Source: Bradyrhizobium sp. LTSP849 (GTDB taxonomy: Bacteria; Pseudomonadota; Alphaproteobacteria; Rhizobiales; Xanthobacteraceae). Taken from it: a stretch of 64,000 bases of DNA. The stretch covers positions 62,001 through 126,000 of the forward strand of contig NZ_JYMR01000005.1 of NCBI RefSeq assembly GCF_000938255.1, given 5' to 3'. The notes under the pieces are model-generated. The model was given only the letters and a program-made list of their open reading frames with translations, had not been told where the DNA came from and did not search any database. Both the position numbers and the translations under genes were made by a program. Below are positions 23,295 through 32,429 of the stretch, piece after piece. Numbering within the stretch: position 1 is the first letter of the stretch; the number at the start of each line of letters is the position of its first letter.

Positions 23295-26000
23295 ATGACG
23301 GCGATCGATCCCACCCTCCGCGCCACCAAGACGACCTGCCCCTATTGCGGCGTCGGCTGCGGCGTGCTGGCAACGCCTGACGGCGCGGGCGGCGCCGCGA
23401 TCGCGGGCGACCCGGATCATCCCGCCAATTTCGGCCGGCTGTGCTCGAAGGGCTCCGCGCTTGGCGAAACCGTCGGGCTCGAGAGCCGGCTGCTCTACCC
23501 GATGATCCGCTGCAAGGGCGTGCTGGAACGCGTCGCCTGGAGCGATGCGCTCGACCACGTCGCCCACCGCATGCAGCACATCGTTGCGCGCGATGGCGCC
23601 GACGCGGTCGCGTTCTATCTCTCCGGCCAGCTGCTGACCGAGGATTATTACGTCGCCAACAAGCTGATGAAGGGCTTTGTCGGCACCGCCAATGTGGACA
23701 CCAATTCTCGGCTCTGTATGTCGTCCTCGGTCGCCGGCCACCGCCGCGCCTTCGGCGCCGACACCGTGCCCGGTTGTTACGAGGATCTCGACCAGGCCGA
23801 TCTGCTGGTCTTCGTCGGCTCGAACGCGGCCTGGTGCCACCCCGTGCTGTTCCAGCGCATGGTGAAGAACCGACAGGAGCGCGGTGCGCGCATGATCGTG
23901 ATCGATCCGCGCCGCACCGACACCGCGAGCGACGTCGATCTGTTCCTCGGCCTCAAGCCCGGCACCGACACCGCATTGTTCTCGGGCCTGTTCGTCCATC
24001 TCGTCGACAGCGGTGCGTTGGACCAGGACTACATCGCAAGCAACACCTCGGGCTTCGAGGATGCGCTGGCGCGTGCCCGCAACATCGCCGGCAGCGTTAC
24101 CGCGACCGCGCTTGCCACGGGTCTGACCGAGCAGGACGTTGCGACCTTCTTCAAGATGTTCCGCGACACCGAGCGGGTCGTCACGCTCTATTCGCAAGGC
24201 GTGAACCAGTCGGCGCAGGGCACCGACAAGGTCAACGCCATCCTGAACTGCCATCTCGCCACGGGGCGCATCGGCAAGCCGGGCGCTTCGCCGTTCTCGC
24301 TCACCGGCCAGCCCAACGCGATGGGCGGCCGCGAGGTCGGCGGCCTCGCCAATCAGCTCGCCGCGCATATGAACTTCACGCCGCCCGACATCGACCGCGT
24401 GCGGCGGTTCTGGAAGGCGCCGCGCATCGCGACCCATGAAGGGTTGAAAGCGGTGCAGCTGTTCGAGGCGATCAACCGCGGCGAGGTCAAGGCGCTGTGG
24501 GTGATGGGCACTAACCCGGCGGTGTCGCTGCCCGATGCCGACTTCGTGCGCGAGGCGCTGAAGAAGCTCGAGCTGTTTGTCGTTTCCGAGAACGTGCTGT
24601 CCAACGACACCGTCGATGCCGGCCCGCATGTGCTGTTGCCGGCGCTGGCCTGGGGCGAGAAGTCGGGCACGGTGACCAATTCCGAGCGCCGCATCTCGCG
24701 CCAGCGCTCGTTCCTGCCGGCGCCCGGAGAGGCGCGACCGGACTGGTGGATCCTGAGCGAGACCGCCAAGCGTCTGGGCTTCGGTGCCAGCTTCAACTAC
24801 AAATCCGCCGCCGATATTTTCCGCGAGCATGCCGCGCTCTCGGCCTTCGAGAACAATGGCAGCCGCGATTTCGACATCGGCGCGCTCACTTCGCTGTCCG
24901 ACGAAGCCTTCGATGCCTTGAAGCCCGTGCAGTGGCCGGCGCGTGAGGGCGAGGCGCCGGGCGAGCGTTTCTTCGCGGAAGGCGGTTTCTTCACCAATGA
25001 TGGCAAGGGCCGCTTCGTCGCGCCGGAGGTGCCGGCGCTGCGCGGCGAGACCGGTCCGTCGCGACCGCTGCGGCTCAACACCGGGCGCATCCGCGACCAG
25101 TGGCACACCATGACGCGCACGGGCCTCAGCAAGCGGCTGGGTGCGCATCTGCCCGAGCCGTTCGTCGAGATCCATCCCGACGACGCCAACAAATACAGCA
25201 TCGCCCATGACGGCTTCGCCCGCCTCACCACCGATTACGGCCAGTGCATCCTGAAGGTCGTCGTCAGCGATCGGCAGCAGCGCGGGATGCTGTTCGCGCC
25301 GATCCACTGGAGTGCGATGAATGCTTCGCACGGTCGCGTCGGCGCACTGTCCGCACCGTTCACCGATCCGTTCTCGGGACAGCCGGAGATGAAGGCCACG
25401 CCGGCCGCGATCGCGCCGTATGAATACGTCTTTCGCGGCTTTGTGCTGTCGCGCAAGCAGCTCGATCTGCCGCCAAACCTGTTGTGGACCCGCGCGACCG
25501 TCGCCGGCGGCTTCGGTTATCTCTTCGCCGACAATGCCGACCTCGCACGCTGGCCGGCCTGGCTCGACGGCCTCGCTGGCGAGGATGTCGCCGAGTACCG
25601 CGATTTTGGCGGCGGCGTCTATCGCGCGGCCTCGTTCGCCGGCGATCGCATCGAGGCCTGCCTGTTCGTCGGCCCCGCGCATGATGCCGGTGATTGGGAA
25701 GTGGTGAAGAGCGTGTTCGCTGCCGATCACGTCAGCGACGATCAGCGCCGGATGCTCCTGTCCGGCAAGTCCAGCGAAGGCGCCGCCGCGACCGGCCCCA
25801 TCGTCTGCGGCTGCTTCGGCATCGGCCGCGGCACCATCTGCGACACCATCGCGAGCGGCGCCTGCACCGCGGCCGAGATCGGCGCAAAGCTCAAGGCCGG
25901 CACCAACTGCGGCTCCTGCATCCCCGAGCTGAAGCGGCTGATTGCGACGACCGAGGTGGCCCCGGCGAAGCAAGCGAAGCTCGCGGGCGCGGCGGGGTAG
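23295..26000 (+). CDS. nasC: Assimilatory nitrate reductase catalytic subunit
   Basis: A 901-residue molybdopterin oxidoreductase that reduces nitrate to nitrite in the cytoplasm. N-terminal 4Fe-4S ligands are C15, C18, C22 and C50 (TCPYCGVGCGVLA, LCSKGSAL). The Mo-bisMGD domains contain NTNSRLCMSSSVAG, VIDPRRTDTASDVDLFLG, MGTNPAVSLPDAD and the C-terminal dinucleotide domain (RLNTGRIRDQWHTMTRTG). A BFD-type [2Fe-2S] domain closes the protein (IVCGCFGIGRGTI, later NCGSCIPEL), as in Klebsiella NasA and other assimilatory enzymes. Last gene of the operon; nitrite reductase is not in the window. A 31-bp inverted repeat follows the stop. Confidence 0.95.
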   Translation: MTAIDPTLRATKTTCPYCGVGCGVLATPDGAGGAAIAGDPDHPANFGRLCSKGSALGETVGLESRLLYPMIRCKGVLERVAWSDALDHVAHRMQHIVARDGADAVAFYLSGQLLTEDYYVANKLMKGFVGTANVDTNSRLCMSSSVAGHRRAFGADTVPGCYEDLDQADLLVFVGSNAAWCHPVLFQRMVKNRQERGARMIVIDPRRTDTASDVDLFLGLKPGTDTALFSGLFVHLVDSGALDQDYIASNTSGFEDALARARNIAGSVTATALATGLTEQDVATFFKMFRDTERVVTLYSQGVNQSAQGTDKVNAILNCHLATGRIGKPGASPFSLTGQPNAMGGREVGGLANQLAAHMNFTPPDIDRVRRFWKAPRIATHEGLKAVQLFEAINRGEVKALWVMGTNPAVSLPDADFVREALKKLELFVVSENVLSNDTVDAGPHVLLPALAWGEKSGTVTNSERRISRQRSFLPAPGEARPDWWILSETAKRLGFGASFNYKSAADIFREHAALSAFENNGSRDFDIGALTSLSDEAFDALKPVQWPAREGEAPGERFFAEGGFFTNDGKGRFVAPEVPALRGETGPSRPLRLNTGRIRDQWHTMTRTGLSKRLGAHLPEPFVEIHPDDANKYSIAHDGFARLTTDYGQCILKVVVSDRQQRGMLFAPIHWSAMNASHGRVGALSAPFTDPFSGQPEMKATPAAIAPYEYVFRGFVLSRKQLDLPPNLLWTRATVAGGFGYLFADNADLARWPAWLDGLAGEDVAEYRDFGGGVYRAASFAGDRIEACLFVGPAHDAGDWEVVKSVFAADHVSDDQRRMLLSGKSSEGAAATGPIVCGCFGIGRGTICDTIASGACTAAEIGAKLKAGTNCGSCIPELKRLIATTEVAPAKQAKLAGAAG

Positions 26001-26012
26001 GTCAGCTCTCTT

Positions 26013-26098
26013 GTAGCCCGGATGGAGCGAAGCGAAATCCGGGACGTCCGCGCCGCTTGGCACGAACCCCGGATTTCGCTTCGCTCCATCCGGGCTAC
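26013..26098. repeat. 31-bp perfect inverted repeat after nasC
   Basis: Left arm 26013-26043 and right arm 26068-26098 are perfect reverse complements (arm begins GTAGCCCGGATGGAGCGAAG) with 24 bases between. It can form a long cruciform or RNA hairpin. The type is common between genes in Bradyrhizobium and may also end the nas transcript. Confidence 0.85.
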
Positions 26099-26200
26099 GG
26101 GTTCTCTCCATCGTCATTGCGAGCGCATGACCCCGGTCAGTGTTGTCGAATTGCACCGCGTCCACCATCTACTGCAACAACATCTCCCTGTGGTAATGGA

Positions 26201-26218
26201 TCCTGGCTTTCGCCAGGA
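26201..26218. repeat. Half-copy of the CCTGGC palindromic repeat
   Basis: TCCTGGC-TTTC-GCCAGGA preceded by TGGTAATGGA. It matches the right-hand end of the paired element at 34803-34923, here without its left partner. It lies only 17 bases upstream of the aldo/keto reductase start, where it could influence translation. Confidence 0.6.
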
Positions 26219-26235
26219 CGACATCGGAGCACGAC

Positions 26236-27075
26236 ATGAATAAAAACTTCTTCGGCCAGACCGGCGTCAACGTCTCCGTCATCGGGCAGGGCACCTGGTA
26301 TCTCGACCACAGCGATCGCAAACGTGCGATTGCCGCTCTTCAGCGCGGGCTCGATCTCGGCATGACTCATGTCGACACCGCGGAGATGTATGGCGATGCT
26401 GAGCTTGTCATTGCGGATGCGATCGCAGGTCGGCGCGATGAGGTGTTCCTGGTCTCAAAGGTGCTGCCGAGCAACGCGTCGCGCCGCGGCACCATCACGG
26501 CCTGCGAGCGCTCGCTGAAGCGGCTGAAGACCGATCGTCTCGATTGCTATCTGCTGCACTGGCGCGGCTCCTATCCGCTGGGAGACACCGTCGCTGCATT
26601 CGAAGAGCTGGTGAAGGCCGGCAAGATCAAATCCTGGGGCGTTTCTAATTTCGATGCCGACGATCTCGACGAAATCTTGGACGTCGCAGATGAAGGCAGG
26701 ATCGCCTGCAATCAGGTTCTCTATCATCTCAAGGAGCGCGCGATCGAGCATGCGGTGATCCCGTGGTGCGAGCAGCACGGCGTCGCTGTCGTCGCTTACT
26801 CGCCGTTCGGCCACGACGATTTTCCCGCAAGCAACAGCAGGGGCGGTGCCGTGCTTGCGCGCATCGCAGAGGCGCGTCGCGCGACACCGCGTCAGGTCGC
26901 ACTGAGCTTCCTCACCCGTGCGACTACGGTATTCGCGATCCCGAAGGCGTCGTCCGCGGAACATGCCGGCGAAAATGCGGCAGCAGGCGATCTCATGCTG
27001 ACGAAGGACGAGATTTCGGCGCTGGATGCGGCGTTTCCACGCGGTCCGAAGCCGCGCGGTCTTCCTATGCTGTAG
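26236..27075 (+). CDS. Aldo/keto reductase
   Basis: A 279-residue NADPH-dependent aldo/keto reductase with the complete catalytic tetrad: D47 and Y52 (HVDTAEMYGDAE), K75 (FLVSKVLPSN) and H108 (CYLLHWRG). The C-terminal cofactor segment is TVFAIPKASSAEHAGENAAA. It reduces aldehydes or ketones in the cytoplasm; the substrate is not evident. ATG 26236 follows a palindromic repeat and has only a weak ribosome site (GGAGCACGAC). No operon partner. Confidence 0.92.
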   Translation: MNKNFFGQTGVNVSVIGQGTWYLDHSDRKRAIAALQRGLDLGMTHVDTAEMYGDAELVIADAIAGRRDEVFLVSKVLPSNASRRGTITACERSLKRLKTDRLDCYLLHWRGSYPLGDTVAAFEELVKAGKIKSWGVSNFDADDLDEILDVADEGRIACNQVLYHLKERAIEHAVIPWCEQHGVAVVAYSPFGHDDFPASNSRGGAVLARIAEARRATPRQVALSFLTRATTVFAIPKASSAEHAGENAAAGDLMLTKDEISALDAAFPRGPKPRGLPML

Positions 27076-27225
27076 TGCAGCAAACGCGCTTTGTTCGCAT
27101 TCTTAATGAAGCATTGACGCGCGCGGACCTCAGCGCATATCGGCATCCTGTTTTCGGAAGTTGTGAAAGCGGCGCATTTGTCGTTTTTAGAGTCATCCCG
27201 AATCGTATTTTTCCAGGTTTCAGCC

Positions 27226-28212
27226 GTGACTCCGCCGCCCGCCGCAGCCGCAAGGCTCGACAGTATTCCCATGCACATGCCGGAAAAGAAGCAGCAGGCG
27301 CGCCGCGCGCCTGCGCGCGTCGATCATCCCTTCAAGGGCATTGCACTGGTGCTGCTGTCGACGGTGTTTCTCGGCTGCTCCGACGTTACCGCGAAATATC
27401 TGTCGACGAGCCTGCCCTCGATCGAGATCACCTGGATCCGCTTCGTCACCTTCGCGCTGATGTTCACGCCGGTGATGCTGCCGGTCTCGCCGCTTTATGC
27501 GATGCGCACCGAGCGCCTCGGTTTGCAACTGATGCGCGGCGCTGCGCTGCTCGGCTCGTCGCTGTTCTTCATCACCAGCCTGCGCTTTCTGCCGATTGCG
27601 GAAGCCTCCGCCACCGGCTTCGTCTCGCCGCTGTTCGTCACCGCATTGTCGATCATCTTCCTGAGCGAGAAGGTCGGCATGCGCCGCTGGATCGCGACCG
27701 CGATCGGCTTGGTGGGTGTGATGATCATCCTGCGGCCGGGCTCGAGCGCGTTTCATGTCGCCGCATTTTTCCCGATCGTCTCGGCGTTCTGCTGGGCCGC
27801 TGCGCTGATCCTGACCCGCATGATCAGCGGGCGGGAAGCGGTCGTCACGACGATGGCCTATTCTGCGCTCACCGGTCTTGCGATCCTCACGGTGATGGTG
27901 CCGTTCGTCTGGGTGACGCCGAGCTGGACCGCGATCGGGCTTGGCATCGTGATCGGCGTTGCCTCCACCGTCGGCCAATGGATCGTCGTGCTGGCCTATC
28001 GCTATGGCGATGCCTCGGTGTTGGCGCCGTTCTCCTACACGCAATTGCTGTGGGTCAGCATTTTGGGCTTCTTCCTGTTCGGCGAGCTGCCGGATCTGTG
28101 GACCATCGTCGGCGCGGCCTTCATCGTCGCCAGCGGTCTCTACATCGCCCATCGCGAGCGTGTCCGCCGCGCCCAGCTTCTGGTGCAGGCAGAGCGTTCC
28201 CCGAACCCCTGA
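27226..28212 (+). CDS. EamA/DMT-family membrane transporter
   Basis: About 328 residues with ten predicted membrane segments in two EamA repeats (first starting FKGIALVLLSTVFLGCSDVT, second FFPIVSAFCWAAALILTRM, ending IVGAAFIVASGLYIAHRERV). These drug/metabolite-type carriers export or import small metabolites or amino acids; the substrate cannot be predicted. The start is uncertain: GTG 27226 (used here), ATG 27271 and ATG 27163 are in frame, and none has a strong ribosome site; hydrophobic sequence only begins about 30 residues in. Confidence 0.85.
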   Translation: MTPPPAAAARLDSIPMHMPEKKQQARRAPARVDHPFKGIALVLLSTVFLGCSDVTAKYLSTSLPSIEITWIRFVTFALMFTPVMLPVSPLYAMRTERLGLQLMRGAALLGSSLFFITSLRFLPIAEASATGFVSPLFVTALSIIFLSEKVGMRRWIATAIGLVGVMIILRPGSSAFHVAAFFPIVSAFCWAAALILTRMISGREAVVTTMAYSALTGLAILTVMVPFVWVTPSWTAIGLGIVIGVASTVGQWIVVLAYRYGDASVLAPFSYTQLLWVSILGFFLFGELPDLWTIVGAAFIVASGLYIAHRERVRRAQLLVQAERSPNP

Positions 28213-28271
28213 CGCAATATTCGCGTCCCGCGTCGTGCTATCTATGGCTCCAACAATATGGGAGGAGCCGG

Positions 28272-29351
28272 ATGCGCGCTGCGATTTTCAGGAATGGTGA
28301 GATTGTCGTCGACCGGATGCTCGAGCCGAAGCCGGGCCCCGGCCAGGTCCTGGTCAAGACGCTCGCCTGCGGCATTTGCGGCTCCGACCTGCACGCACGC
28401 CAGCATGCCCACCGCATGGTGGAGATGTCGCGGAAGGTCGGACGCAAGCCGATGGACCTCACTCGCGATGTCGTGTTCGGCCACGAATTCTGCTGCGAGA
28501 TTGTCGACTACGGTCCCGGCACTGCGCGCAAGCTTAAGCCAGGTACGCATGTCTGCTCGCTGCCGGCGTTGCTGACGCCGCAAGGCATCGAGGGGATCGG
28601 TTATTCCAACGAGAATATCGGCGGCTATGCGGAAGCGATGCTGCTGAGCGAGCCGCTGCTGCTCGAGGTGCCGAATGGTCTCGCGCCCGAACACGCCGCG
28701 CTCACCGAGCCGCTCGCTGTCGGCGTTCACGCCGTGGCCAAGGCCAATATTCGTGGCGGCGAGGTGCCGCTCGTGATCGGCTGCGGCCCGGTCGGGCTCG
28801 CGGTCATTGCCGCGCTGAAGATCAAGGGCCTGCATCCGATCGTCGCAGCGGATTATTCACCGACGCGGCGTGCGCTCGCAGCAAAACTCGGCGCCGACAT
28901 CGTGGTCGATCCGAAGGTGTCGCAACCCTATGCGACCTGGGCCGAGCACGCACAGATGTCGGAGGCCGAGAAGGCGGCGCGGCCGCCGTTGCAGGCGATG
29001 CTGCCGGCACTGAAGCCCGCGATCATCTTCGAATGCGTCGGCGTGCCCGGCCTGTTGCAGCAGGTGTTCGAGGGCGCGCCGCGCGATGCGAGGATCGTCG
29101 TGGTTGGCGTCTGCATGGAGACCGACAAAAGCGAACCCATGCTCGGCATCATGAAGGAGCTCAACGTTCAGTATGTGCTCGGCTACACGCCGGAAGAGTT
29201 CGCGGCGTCACTGCGCCTGATCGCGGAAGGGCAGGTGGATGCCGCCGCGATGGTCACTGCGGAAGTCGGCATCGACGGCGTTGCAAAAGCCTTCGCCGAT
29301 CTCGCCAATCCCGAGGCGCACACCAAGATTATCGTGCAGCCGTGGAGATAA
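28272..29351 (+). CDS. Zinc-dependent alcohol dehydrogenase (MDR family)
   Basis: A 359-residue medium-chain dehydrogenase starting at ATG 28272 with GGAGGAG 5-11 bases upstream. Catalytic zinc ligands fit C36 (LACGICGSDLH) and H71-E72 (VVFGHEFCCE). The four structural-zinc cysteines typical of many members are not visible, so it may lack that site. The NAD(P) fold is VPLVIGCGPVGLAVIAALKI. It oxidises alcohols or reduces carbonyls in the cytoplasm. The last 23 bases overlap the convergent TAXI-type gene. Confidence 0.9.
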   Translation: MRAAIFRNGEIVVDRMLEPKPGPGQVLVKTLACGICGSDLHARQHAHRMVEMSRKVGRKPMDLTRDVVFGHEFCCEIVDYGPGTARKLKPGTHVCSLPALLTPQGIEGIGYSNENIGGYAEAMLLSEPLLLEVPNGLAPEHAALTEPLAVGVHAVAKANIRGGEVPLVIGCGPVGLAVIAALKIKGLHPIVAADYSPTRRALAAKLGADIVVDPKVSQPYATWAEHAQMSEAEKAARPPLQAMLPALKPAIIFECVGVPGLLQQVFEGAPRDARIVVVGVCMETDKSEPMLGIMKELNVQYVLGYTPEEFAASLRLIAEGQVDAAAMVTAEVGIDGVAKAFADLANPEAHTKIIVQPWR

Positions 29352-30756
29352 CGACGGGTTGAAGGGCCGCGCCGTTCGGCTTCGCGGACACGTCGACCTC
29401 AGCCGTCTGGGCCATCACCGCCCGGCGGTCGACGATCGCCTGGTGGAATTGCGCCAGCACCAGGCCGAAGGCGGCGAGGTCGCCGTCCTCGATGGCGCCG
29501 TCTTCGTGACAGGCCAGCGTCTCGCGCAGGATGTCGTCAGCCGCGCTCTGCATGGAAGCGAGATCGTCGAGCGACGTCGCTTCGCGCACGCTGGTAATCG
29601 CGGTGAGCAGGCGGTCGCGATGCAGCGCATTCTGGCTGCGCTCCTCGCGGCGCAGATAGTGCCGCAGCCACGCGGCGACCGAGCCGAGGCCGGAGAGCAG
29701 CAGCACCACGCCCCAGATGTAGTCGCTGTACTTGTCCATGAAGCTGCGCTCGTTGCCGTCGATATAGGCGGCAGCACCGGGATGGGCCGGCAGCGCGGCA
29801 TCCTTGTCGGTATCGGGCTTCTGGATGTGGCTGGCGCCGGGTAAATCCTTCACCAGCGATGGCCGGACCGCGAACAACTCGCGCGTGAAGGCCGCAACCG
29901 CGTCCTCGGACAGCGAGCTGGGCGCGACGATCAAATGATTGACGGCGATGGTCTCGATCTTGTCGTCGGGCCGCTGCGGCGTGGCGGCAAATGCGCCGGC
30001 CAGAATTTCCTCGGATTCGTACAGCGGGTGCCGCTCGGCGATGGCCTCGGAGACATCGACGGGCAGGAATTTCGGATCGCCGCGCAGGCGCGTGGTCGTG
30101 GCAATCGTCTCCGCGATGACCTTGTCGTCGAGTGCGCCCACCATCATGAAGGCGTCGAGCGTGGTGTCCTGAGTCATCTCGGCGATGTGGTCGATGCCGA
30201 ACTGGGTGATCGTCACCTTCTGCGGATTGACGCCTGACTCGCCGAGGACGACGCGCAGCAGATTGGGATTGGCATCGCCGAGGCCGACGATGCCGATCCG
30301 GCGCCCGCTGAGCGAGGCGATGTCCGTCACCTTCGATCTGGGCGCGCCCTTGCGGCCCGTCGGCGCCCACAGCACCACGAAATTCCGGCGCAGGATCGCG
30401 ACCGAATTCGCGTCGGGCGGCATAGCGAGGTCGCCGCGCGCGACCGCGAGGTCGGCCTTGCCGGCGCCGAGCAGATTGAGGCTCTGCAACGTGCCGTCGC
30501 TCTCGACCGGCACGAGCCGCACCGCGCCGCTTTTGGTGTCGAACGCCTTCGCGATTGCCAGCACGAGCGTCTGGTCGTCGCTTCCACCCGGCCCGACGGC
30601 GATGCGCAGCGTCGCCGGCTGCCAGAACCAATGGGCGAGCGCCAGCGCGACCGTCAGCATCGAGAGCAGGCTTGCCAGCGCGAGCCACGGGCCGAAGCGG
30701 TAGCGGCGGCGAGACGTTGTGTCCCTGGTCACGCTGAGATCGCTCGGCACGGGCAT
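29329..30756 (-). CDS. TAXI-type solute-binding protein with two membrane anchors
   Basis: A 475-residue protein. One N-terminal membrane helix (WLALASLLSMLTVALALAHW) is followed by a TAXI-family periplasmic binding domain (LRIAVGPGGSDDQTLVLAIA; GKADLAVARGDLAMP; IGIVGLGDANPNLLRVVLGE), a second membrane helix about residue 350 (SDYIWGVVLLLSGLGSVAAW) and a roughly 110-residue cytoplasmic helical tail. Ordinary TAXI proteins are free periplasmic proteins working with a fused TRAP permease; no permease gene is nearby. A sensing rather than uptake role is plausible, as inference. GAGGAAAG precedes ATG 30756. It overlaps the alcohol dehydrogenase tail-to-tail. Confidence 0.82.
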   Translation of the reverse strand: MPVPSDLSVTRDTTSRRRYRFGPWLALASLLSMLTVALALAHWFWQPATLRIAVGPGGSDDQTLVLAIAKAFDTKSGAVRLVPVESDGTLQSLNLLGAGKADLAVARGDLAMPPDANSVAILRRNFVVLWAPTGRKGAPRSKVTDIASLSGRRIGIVGLGDANPNLLRVVLGESGVNPQKVTITQFGIDHIAEMTQDTTLDAFMMVGALDDKVIAETIATTTRLRGDPKFLPVDVSEAIAERHPLYESEEILAGAFAATPQRPDDKIETIAVNHLIVAPSSLSEDAVAAFTRELFAVRPSLVKDLPGASHIQKPDTDKDAALPAHPGAAAYIDGNERSFMDKYSDYIWGVVLLLSGLGSVAAWLRHYLRREERSQNALHRDRLLTAITSVREATSLDDLASMQSAADDILRETLACHEDGAIEDGDLAAFGLVLAQFHQAIVDRRAVMAQTAEVDVSAKPNGAALQPVVISTAAR

Positions 30757-30807
30757 CTCGCTTTCCTCATCGGCAAGCTGGCCCGCCGGAAGACACGGCG
30801 GGCGCCG

Positions 30808-31728
30808 TCAGTATTTCGCCGGCACGTACATCTCCGGCGGAATCGGGCCGCGGTGATAGTCGGGGTTGCGAACGCGCGGCGGCAGCATGACAGGGGCGTG
30901 CGCCACCTCCTGGTACGGCATCTGGCTCAGCAGATGCGCGATGCAATTGAGCCGCGCGCGCTTCTTGTCGACGGCGTCGACGATCCACCACGGCGAGTCC
31001 GGCAGATGGGTGTGCTCCAGCATGGTCTCCTTGGCCTTGGTGTACGCCTCCCAGCGGCTGCGCGCCTCGACATCCATCGGGCTCAGCTTCCACTGCTTCA
31101 ACGGATCCTTGATCCGCATGGTGAAGCGGAACTGCTGCTCATCGTCGGTGATGGAGAACCAGTACTTGATCAGAATGGTTCCCGAGCGGATCAGCATCCG
31201 CTCGAATTCCGGCACCGACTGGAAGAACTCCTGGTATTGCTCGTCGGTGCAGAAGCCCATCACGCGCTCGACGCCGGCGCGATTGTACCAGCTGCGGTCG
31301 AACAGCACCATCTCGCCGCCGGCGGGCAGATGCGACACATAGCGCTGGAAATACCATTGGGTACGCTCGCGCTCGCTCGGCGCCGGCAACGCGGCGACCC
31401 GGCAGATGCGGGGATTGAGGCGCTGGGTGATGCGCTTGATGACGCCGCCCTTGCCGGCGGAGTCGCGGCCCTCGAACAGCACGACGACCTTCTTCCGCTC
31501 GCTCTGCACCCAGTCCTGGAGCTTGACCAACTCGCCCTGGAGCCGGAGCAGTTCCCTGAAATAGAGCCTGCGATCCACTGCCGTGTGCAGCGTGCCAGTC
31601 TCGTCCAGGAGCTCGTCGAGCCTGGAGTCGTCGAGCTCGAGTTCCAGCTCCTCGTCGAGATCGTCGGTCATTTCCCGGATGATGCGTTCGCGCTTGGCCA
31701 TTTCAGGAGTGCGGTCGGATGCGGTCAT
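30808..31728 (-). CDS. ppk2: Polyphosphate kinase 2
   Basis: A 306-residue PPK2-family kinase that transfers phosphate between polyphosphate and nucleotides in the cytoplasm. Walker A is GRDSAGKGG (residues 87-95), Walker B and lid regions are MVLFDRSWYNRAGVERVMGF, with the family C-terminal DSPWWIVDAVDKKRARLN. The first 45 residues are an acidic extension. Start at ATG 31728 with GAGAG upstream; an upstream ATG at 31791 lacks family similarity. The class (mono- or diphosphate acceptor) cannot be settled by eye. It lies 51 bases before the TAXI-type gene on the same strand. Confidence 0.93.
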   Translation of the reverse strand: MTASDRTPEMAKRERIIREMTDDLDEELELELDDSRLDELLDETGTLHTAVDRRLYFRELLRLQGELVKLQDWVQSERKKVVVLFEGRDSAGKGGVIKRITQRLNPRICRVAALPAPSERERTQWYFQRYVSHLPAGGEMVLFDRSWYNRAGVERVMGFCTDEQYQEFFQSVPEFERMLIRSGTILIKYWFSITDDEQQFRFTMRIKDPLKQWKLSPMDVEARSRWEAYTKAKETMLEHTHLPDSPWWIVDAVDKKRARLNCIAHLLSQMPYQEVAHAPVMLPPRVRNPDYHRGPIPPEMYVPAKY

Positions 31729-31836
31729 GGGTCTCTCACTCGGCGGGGATGCCTGTCGTTCCCGACCATCGACGGGGTTTATTGCGCCCATGTGACACCG
31801 GCGCCCCGGCGGTTCCGAAATGGCTTGCCGAAGCCG

Positions 31837-32298
31837 TCACACCGGCAGCGCGATCGAATATTTCACCTGGCTCAGCGCGAAGCTCGACTCGATCGAGGCG
31901 ATGCCGTCGAGCCGGGTCAGCTTGGTCTTCAGGAAGGTCTCGTAGGAGGCGAGGTCGGCCGCGACGACGCGCAGCAGATAGTCGCGATTGCCGGTCATCA
32001 GATAACATTCCAGCACCTCGTCCCATTTCGAGATTGCCCGGGCAAAGCGATTGAGGTCCTCCTCCTTCTGCCGCGCCAGCTTGATCGAGATGAACACGCT
32101 GACATGCAGCCCCAGCGCCTTCTGGTCGACGGTCGCGATGTAGCGCGAGATGACGCCGCGCTCCTCCAGGAGCTTGACCCGGCGATGGCAGGGCGAGACC
32201 GAGAGCCCGACCTTGTCGGCGAGTTCCTGCATGGTCAGCCGGCTGTCGTTCTGGAGAGAGCTGAGGATTTTTCGGTCAATGGCGTCGAGCTCGGGCAT
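31837..32298 (-). CDS. Lrp/AsnC-family transcriptional regulator
   Basis: A 153-residue regulator with the AsnC HTH (LDAIDRKILSSLQNDSRLTM, LADKVGLSVSPCHRRVKLLE) and the RAM ligand domain (KWDEVLECYLMTGNRDYLLR, VVAADLASYETFLKTKLTRL). It binds DNA as dimers and higher oligomers and senses amino acids or related acids. It is divergent from the AceE/transketolase-like gene at 32430 with 131 bases between, and a dyad at 32342-32356 could be its operator. Control of that enzyme is the natural inference. Confidence 0.92.
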   Translation of the reverse strand: MPELDAIDRKILSSLQNDSRLTMQELADKVGLSVSPCHRRVKLLEERGVISRYIATVDQKALGLHVSVFISIKLARQKEEDLNRFARAISKWDEVLECYLMTGNRDYLLRVVAADLASYETFLKTKLTRLDGIASIESSFALSQVKYSIALPV

Positions 32299-32341
32299 TG
32301 GGATGAAACCTGCATTTTATGGCCAGTCATTGGTATGGTAT

Positions 32342-32356
32342 CCCAATATTGATGGG
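32342..32356. promoter_or_regulatory. Candidate Lrp operator dyad
   Basis: CCCAATATTGATGGG, a 4-bp GC-arm dyad with an A+T-rich centre, extended by TATC/GTAT flanks. It lies between the divergent Lrp gene and the AceE-like gene. Lrp sites are degenerate A+T-rich dyads, so this is a suggestion only. Confidence 0.35.
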
Positions 32357-32429
32357 TATGACGCGAAAAATTGAGAAATCTGGCGGCGCCGGCAGGGGTA
32401 TGATCGGCGTTATTTTCCGGAGCATCGCC

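Noticed and set aside
23229..26168. Very long open frame (979 codons) on the minus strand
   Set aside because: It is fully antisense to flp/nasC, which have complete cofactor motifs. Long antisense frames are expected in GC-rich DNA, and its translation is low-complexity (Ala, Arg, Gly, His-rich).
26763..28271. Upstream extension of the alcohol dehydrogenase frame through the transporter region
   Set aside because: The extension is out-of-frame readthrough of the aldo/keto reductase and EamA genes; family similarity and the GGAGGAG site fix the start at 28272.
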